Assembly: GCA_021816565.1 (NCBI GenBank)
Contig: JAKAXN010000160.1
Coordinates: 1 to 9,543 of the forward strand
From: Actinomycetes bacterium
GTDB lineage: Bacteria > Actinomycetota > Acidimicrobiia > Acidimicrobiales > Palsa-688
Length of the DNA: 9,543 nt
Direction: 5' to 3'
Shown: positions 5,929 to 9,543 of the stretch, piece after piece
How positions within the stretch are numbered: the stretch's first letter is position 1
How the letters are laid out: every line of letters starts with the position of its first letter
Program-made: the position numbers and the translations under genes
The notes under the pieces: model-generated
What the model was told of the DNA's origin: nothing
Seen by the model: the letters and a program-made list of their open reading frames with translations, nothing else
The model's database searches: none

Positions 5929-6564
5929 GTGATCAGGCTGGAGTCCATCGACCTGTCGAGCCCGGTGGCGTTCCTGGTCGTGGCCGGTCTGGCACTCATC
6001 GACGGGGTGATCCCCCTCGTCCCGGCCCGCACCGCGGTCATCGCCGTCGGCGTGGTGGCCGGCGCCGGCGACGCCCGGGCGTACCCGCTCCTGGCCCTGG
6101 CCACCGTGGCGGCCTTCGTCAGCGACAACATCTCCTACTGGATAGGCCGCCGCTTCTGGCCCCGGATCTCCGGGGCCATGTTCGGGGGCCCCCGGGGCCG
6201 GCGGATGTGGGGTTGGGTGGAGGGGCAGCTCCGCCGGCGGGGGGCCGTCCTGGTGGCGCTGTCCCGGGTGATACCGGGCGGACCCACCCCGATCACCCTG
6301 ACCGCCGGGATGGTGGGCATACCCCGGCGGAGGTTCCGGCTGGCCGCCGCCTGCAGCGCCGTGCTGTGGTCGGCCTACGCCTTCTCGGTCGGCATGTTCG
6401 GCGAGGCGGTCGCCGGCGACCCCCTGCTGGCGCTCGTGGTGGCTCTCACGTTGGCCGGGGCCGTCAACCTGGGCCTGCGGGCGTGGATGCGCCGTCGCGG
6501 TCCAGGCGATACCGGCCCGCCGGCCCCGGCCGGTGGGGAGCGCCCCAGCCGGGCCGCGCCGTGA
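5929..6564 (+). CDS. DedA-family (VTT-domain) membrane protein
   Basis: This 211-residue inner-membrane protein is of normal DedA length (about 200-220). Family landmarks are DGVIPLVPA (25-33), the SDNISYWIGR segment (65-74) and RVIPGG (113-118), followed by TAGM and IPRRRF. The DedA/VTT superfamily is linked to lipid scrambling and recycling of undecaprenyl-phosphate, and to proton-dependent membrane homeostasis. Two residues often important in the family look altered: the acidic residue expected after P-x-x-P-S is R34 (PART), and the second Arg of R-x-x-P-G-x-R is P119. Strong hydrophobic stretches lie about 12-32, 35-60, 105-130, 138-158 and 164-185. The start is GTG 5929. The stop overlaps the GTG of the MFS gene by four bases, so the two are co-translated. 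Confidence 0.85.
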   Translation: MIRLESIDLSSPVAFLVVAGLALIDGVIPLVPARTAVIAVGVVAGAGDARAYPLLALATVAAFVSDNISYWIGRRFWPRISGAMFGGPRGRRMWGWVEGQLRRRGAVLVALSRVIPGGPTPITLTAGMVGIPRRRFRLAAACSAVLWSAYAFSVGMFGEAVAGDPLLALVVALTLAGAVNLGLRAWMRRRGPGDTGPPAPAGGERPSRAAP

Positions 6565-7826
6565 CCGCCCATTCCCCCGGCCCGGAGGGCCCGGCCCGAC
6601 TGGCCCGCGCCGCGACCTATCCCCTGCGGCTGGGCGGTGCAGGCGAGGACTGGTACTCCACCCGCTTCGGCCGCCTGGCCGTGGTCAACGCCATGTCCTC
6701 GGCCGGGGACGCCCTGGTGGTGGTGGCGCTCGCCGGGTCGGTGTTCGTCAGCGTGCCGCTCGACGCGGCCCGGGGTCGGACGGCCCTCGGCCTGGTGTGT
6801 ACGCTCCTGCCGTTCGCGGTGGTGGCTCCGCTGATCGGCCCGGCCGCGGACCGGACCAGGCGGGGGAAGCGGTTCGTGCTGTTCCTGGCCGGGGTAGGCC
6901 GCGTGGCGGCGGCGTTGATGATGGCCGCCTGGCTGAACAGCCTGCTTCTGTTCCCGGCGGCGTTCCTCAGCCTGGTGTGCTCCAAGACCCACGGGGTGGC
7001 CCGCTCGGCGCTGGTACCGGGATCGGTGGACGGCCACCCGAACCTGGTCCGGGCCAACTCCAAGCTGACGGTGGGCGGCGGGGTGGCCTCGGGCCTGGCC
7101 GCGGCCGCCGGCGGGGCCCTGTACGCGGCGTTCGGGTCCCGCCCGGTCCTCCAGCTGGACGCCCTGGTCTTCGCCGTGACCTCCACCCTGGCGCTGATGA
7201 TCCCGAGGCCGCTGGAGGCCGCCCCCGGGCCACCGCCCGTCACCGCCGGGTCGCCGGCTCCCGCTCCGGGCCCGGTCGGGTTGGGCCGTCCGGCGCTGAC
7301 CGTGGCGTTCCTCAGGGGCGGGACCGGGTTCCTGACCGCGCTGATCGCCTTCGGGTTCCGAGCCCAGTCGGCGCCGGTGGCGTGGTACGGGCTGGCCGGC
7401 GCGGCCGGCGTGGCGGGCAGCCTGGGCGGGGCCGCCCTGGCCCCGGCCGCCCGCCGGGTGGTCCGCTCCGAGGGATGGCTGGTGGCCGTCTCGGCGCTGG
7501 CGGTGGCTGCGTCGGCCGGGGCGGTGGTCGTGTTCGGGTCCGGCCCGTACCGGCTGGGTTCGGTGGCCCTGGCGGCGTCGGCGGGGGTGGGCGGCACGGT
7601 GGCCAAGACCGCCTTCGACGCCCTGGTCCAGTCCGGGGTGGAGGAGGGGCGCCGGGCCCGGGCGTTCGCCCGCTTCGAGGCCCGCTTCCAGGCGGCCTGG
7701 GTGCTGGCCGCCCTGATACCCACGCTGCTCCCCGTCTCCCTGGCCGCCGGCTTCGTGGCCGTCGGGGCGGCACTGGCGGCGGTGGCCGCCGCCCTGGTCG
7801 TCTCCCTGGCCCGTCCCGGGACGTGA
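6561..7826 (+). CDS. Major facilitator superfamily transporter
   Basis: This 421-residue membrane transporter is of the usual MFS length. GTG 6561 overlaps the dedA-like stop in GTGA; the frame is open far upstream but there only shadows the dedA-like gene. Around a dozen hydrophobic stretches are seen (for example about 47-65, 76-95, 105-121, 171-190, 197-213, 255-266, 274-296, 306-325, 334-347, 379-413). A motif-A-like loop, GPAADRTRRGKR (93-104), follows the second helix, with D97 and basic residues as expected. A Pro/Ala/Gly-rich cytoplasmic linker (about 216-243) divides the two halves. It looks like the drug or siderophore efflux branch of MFS, but the substrate is not visible. Its stop lies only 9 bases from the stop of the convergent TetR gene, so transcripts may collide. 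Confidence 0.88.
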   Translation: MTAHSPGPEGPARLARAATYPLRLGGAGEDWYSTRFGRLAVVNAMSSAGDALVVVALAGSVFVSVPLDAARGRTALGLVCTLLPFAVVAPLIGPAADRTRRGKRFVLFLAGVGRVAAALMMAAWLNSLLLFPAAFLSLVCSKTHGVARSALVPGSVDGHPNLVRANSKLTVGGGVASGLAAAAGGALYAAFGSRPVLQLDALVFAVTSTLALMIPRPLEAAPGPPPVTAGSPAPAPGPVGLGRPALTVAFLRGGTGFLTALIAFGFRAQSAPVAWYGLAGAAGVAGSLGGAALAPAARRVVRSEGWLVAVSALAVAASAGAVVVFGSGPYRLGSVALAASAGVGGTVAKTAFDALVQSGVEEGRRARAFARFEARFQAAWVLAALIPTLLPVSLAAGFVAVGAALAAVAAALVVSLARPGT

Positions 7827-7835
7827 ACCTCGGGC

Positions 7836-8435
7836 TCAGCTGCCGGTCAGCGAGCGCAGGTAGGGGGCGAACAGGCGGGTCACCACGTCGGCGGTGACCG
7901 CCGGTTCGGCTTCGGGCAGGGTGGCGTGGCTGAGGGCCAGGCGGACCAGGTTGCGCGCTCCCAACCGGGCCTCCCCCTGGTCGGCGCCGGGCCAGAACCG
8001 GGTGAAGTACCGGACCAGGCGGTCGGTGGCCACGTCCACCACGTCGCCGCCCTGGGTGGTGAGCAAGGCCAGCAGCTCCTCGTTGCCGGCTCCCGACACC
8101 ACCACGGTGAGAAGCCCGCCCTGGCGGGCCGCCGTGAGGAAGGTGCCGAGGGCCGCCCGCATGGCCGCCACCGCATCGGTCGGGTGGGCGGCCAGGGAGG
8201 CGTCGACCATGGCGAGGAACCGCTCCGCCTCGGCGGCCACGTAAGCCCGGGCCAGGCCCTCGCGGGTACCGAACTCGGCGTAGAGGGTCTGGCGGCTGAC
8301 CCCGGCGGCGGCGGCCACGTCGGCCATGCGGATCTCCGACCACGGCCGCGCCGACAGCAGCGGCGACACGCCGGTCTCCAGCAGGGCCCGTCGCCGGGCC
8401 GCCCGGGCGGCCTCCTGGTGGCGGGGTACGGGCAC
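7836..8435 (-). CDS. TetR-family transcriptional regulator divergent from alkB
   Basis: This 199-residue protein is of the usual TetR length. The N-terminal DNA-binding domain (about 10-60) has the family pattern IRMADVAAAAGVSRQTLYAEF with a following GTREGL; the helix-turn-helix core is about 38-56. The all-helical C-terminal part (about 65-195) would bind a ligand and dimerise; it shows no recognisable ligand signature. The start is GTG 8435, without a clear ribosome site, but later starts would cut into the DNA-binding domain. It diverges from alkB across 111 bases. TetR regulators next to alkB in actinobacteria commonly repress alkane oxidation until an alkane-derived inducer appears, so the same role is inferred here. 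It could instead control the convergent MFS gene. Confidence 0.9.
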   Translation of the reverse strand: MPVPRHQEAARAARRRALLETGVSPLLSARPWSEIRMADVAAAAGVSRQTLYAEFGTREGLARAYVAAEAERFLAMVDASLAAHPTDAVAAMRAALGTFLTAARQGGLLTVVVSGAGNEELLALLTTQGGDVVDVATDRLVRYFTRFWPGADQGEARLGARNLVRLALSHATLPEAEPAVTADVVTRLFAPYLRSLTGS

Positions 8436-8475
8436 GGCAGCAGTTTACGCCGGTCCCCTGGCGCGTCCAGGACTA

Positions 8476-8503
8476 TTGACACCATAAGGGTTTCGTGTAA
8501 AGC
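8476..8503 (+). promoter_or_regulatory. Candidate alkB promoter with overlapping palindromic operator
   Basis: A perfect -35 box, TTGACA (8476-8481), is followed after 16 bases by TAAAGC (8498-8503), a weak -10. A 20-base imperfect palindrome spans 8479-8498, with ACAC and GTGT at its ends and 6 of 10 positions paired, lying over the -35 and spacer where a repressor would block polymerase. On the minus strand TTTACA (8501-8496) could be the -35 of tetR, so the divergent promoters may overlap. The likely ligand-binding repressor is the adjacent TetR. Confidence 0.5.
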
Positions 8504-8516
8504 TCTGGCGGCAGAG
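8503..8516 (+). promoter_or_regulatory. Small inverted repeat in the alkB 5' region
   Basis: CTCTG (8503-8507) and CAGAG (8512-8516) flank GCGG. This could be a short 5'-UTR hairpin or a second regulator half-site just downstream of the -10 box. It is short enough to be chance. Confidence 0.25.
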
Positions 8517-8546
8517 TTGAGGGACCGTCCGGGAGGGAGGACAGCG

Positions 8547-9543
8547 GTGACGACGATCGAAGCAGCCGCCGGTGAAACGGTGGCATGGAGCGACGGCAAG
8601 CGGTACCTGTGGCTGTTGGGCCTGGCCATCCCGCTGCTGCCGTTCATGGCCTGGGGCCTGGTCTCGCTCACCGGGCTCGGGGTGTTCTGGTGGTGGGGGC
8701 CGATCTTCATGTACGGCCTGTTGCCGCTGGTGGACACCCTGGTGGGCACCGACGCCGCCAACCCGCCGGAGGCGATCGTGGCCCGTCTCGACGCCGACCG
8801 GTACTACCGGTGGTGCACCTACCTGTACCTGCCCCTCCAGTACGGGGCGCTGGTATGGGCGGCGTGGCGGGTGGTCCGGGGCATGCCCTGGTACGACGCC
8901 CTGGGCCTGACCCTCACCACCGGTGTGGTCAACGGGGTGGCTATCAACACCGCCCACGAGCTCGGCCACAAGCGCATCGGCCTGGAGCGGTGGCTGTCCA
9001 AGGTCGCTCTGGCCCCCACCGCCTACGGCCACTTCTTCATCGAGCACAACCGGGGGCACCACCTCCGGGTGGCCACCCCCGAGGACCCGGCCAGCTCCCG
9101 GCTCGGCGAGAGCTTCTGGGCCTTCTGGCCCCGCACCGTCAAGGGCAGCTTCCTGTCGGCCTGGCGCCTCGAGGCGGCCCGGCTGGCCCGCTCCAACCGC
9201 CGGGCCTGGTCGATCCGCAACGACCTGTGGTCGGCGTGGGCCATGACCGTGGTGCTGTGGGGCGCACTCATCGGGTGGCTCGGGTGGCGGGCCGTGCCGT
9301 TCCTGGTGGTGCAGGCGGTGTTCGGCTTCTCCCTGCTCGAGGTGGTCAACTATCTGGAGCACTACGGGCTGCGCCGCCAGAAGGAGGCCAACGGCCGCTA
9401 CGAGCGCTGCCGGCCGGAGCACAGCTGGAACAGCAACAACGTGGCGTCGAACGTGGTCCTGTACCACCTGCAGCGTCACTCCGACCACCACGCCAACCCG
9501 ACCCGGCGGTTCCAGAGCCTGCGCCACTTCGACGAGGCCCCGC
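8547..9543 (+). CDS. alkB: Alkane 1-monooxygenase AlkB (3' end beyond the window)
   Basis: Visible are 332 codons with no stop; full AlkB is usually about 380-410 residues, so the C-terminal tail is missing. AlkB is a membrane diiron hydroxylase that oxidises the terminal carbon of medium to long n-alkanes to 1-alkanols, using electrons from rubredoxin. All histidine boxes are present: HELGHK (137-142), EHNRGHH (166-172), the NYLEHYG signature (268-274) and LQRHSDHH (308-315). The NPPE motif (72-75) after D-x4-GTD is also typical. Hydrophobic segments lie about 21-40, 45-62, 92-110, 116-133, 230-250 and 252-270. The start is GTG 8547, with GGAGG at 8536-8540 six bases upstream. The divergent TetR is the probable regulator. 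Rubredoxin genes, or a fused rubredoxin domain, may lie just past the window edge. Confidence 0.97.
   Translation, partial: MTTIEAAAGETVAWSDGKRYLWLLGLAIPLLPFMAWGLVSLTGLGVFWWWGPIFMYGLLPLVDTLVGTDAANPPEAIVARLDADRYYRWCTYLYLPLQYGALVWAAWRVVRGMPWYDALGLTLTTGVVNGVAINTAHELGHKRIGLERWLSKVALAPTAYGHFFIEHNRGHHLRVATPEDPASSRLGESFWAFWPRTVKGSFLSAWRLEAARLARSNRRAWSIRNDLWSAWAMTVVLWGALIGWLGWRAVPFLVVQAVFGFSLLEVVNYLEHYGLRRQKEANGRYERCRPEHSWNSNNVASNVVLYHLQRHSDHHANPTRRFQSLRHFDEAP

Noticed and set aside
5886..6560. 225-codon upstream extension of the MFS frame
   Set aside because: It lies wholly over the dedA-like gene, is rich in Gly, Arg and Pro, and has no membrane segments. GTG 6561 in the GTGA overlap gives the normal MFS N-terminus.
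8445..9527. 360-codon minus-strand frame opposite alkB
   Set aside because: alkB on the plus strand shows every diagnostic histidine motif; the reverse frame is its shadow.
1..9543. CRISPR array, insertion sequence, tRNA or rRNA
   Set aside because: I found no regularly spaced direct repeats outside the protein-coding blades, no transposase frame with terminal repeats, and no tRNA- or rRNA-like sequence.

Overview
The window is high-GC DNA with many GTG starts, tightly packed genes and 4-base GTGA overlaps. It looks like an actinobacterial chromosome. The secreted protein with repeated GYW...ASDGGVF blades resembles exported repeat proteins known to me mainly from Acidimicrobiia, so an acidimicrobial soil or aquatic bacterium is my best guess. 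This rests on gene content and composition only.

Layout, left to right. (1) 60-263: a cold-shock protein, followed by two terminator-like hairpins. (2) 479-2716: a 745-residue exported protein made of two copies of a six-cysteine domain plus a C-terminal five-blade repeat. Its leader is structured and contains a small upstream reading frame. A strong hairpin follows it. (3) 3782 down to about 2801, minus strand: a helix-turn-helix protein, then a 124-residue protein that reads as two CsrA domains fused in tandem, then possibly a tiny hydrophobic protein. This is the most unusual part of the window. The RNA between the helix-turn-helix gene and the csrA-like gene can fold a 5-bp stem with an AUGGA loop, the classic shape of a CsrA binding site. 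(4) 4042-5827: a two-gene ABC-2 type exporter (ATPase and six-helix permease) whose genes overlap by 14 bases. (5) 5929-7826: a DedA-family membrane protein overlapping a major facilitator transporter by 4 bases. (6) 8435 down to 7836: a TetR-family regulator, divergent from (7) 8547 to the window end: alkane 1-monooxygenase AlkB, with all its histidine motifs present but its C-terminus cut off by the window edge.

Working together: TetR and alkB share a 111-bp divergent control region with a promoter-like TTGACA box and an imperfect palindrome, so local control of alkane oxidation is plausible. The exporter, DedA and MFS genes are membrane functions with no visible shared substrate. The tandem CsrA protein may be a post-transcriptional regulator that controls its own leader; its other targets cannot be read from this window.
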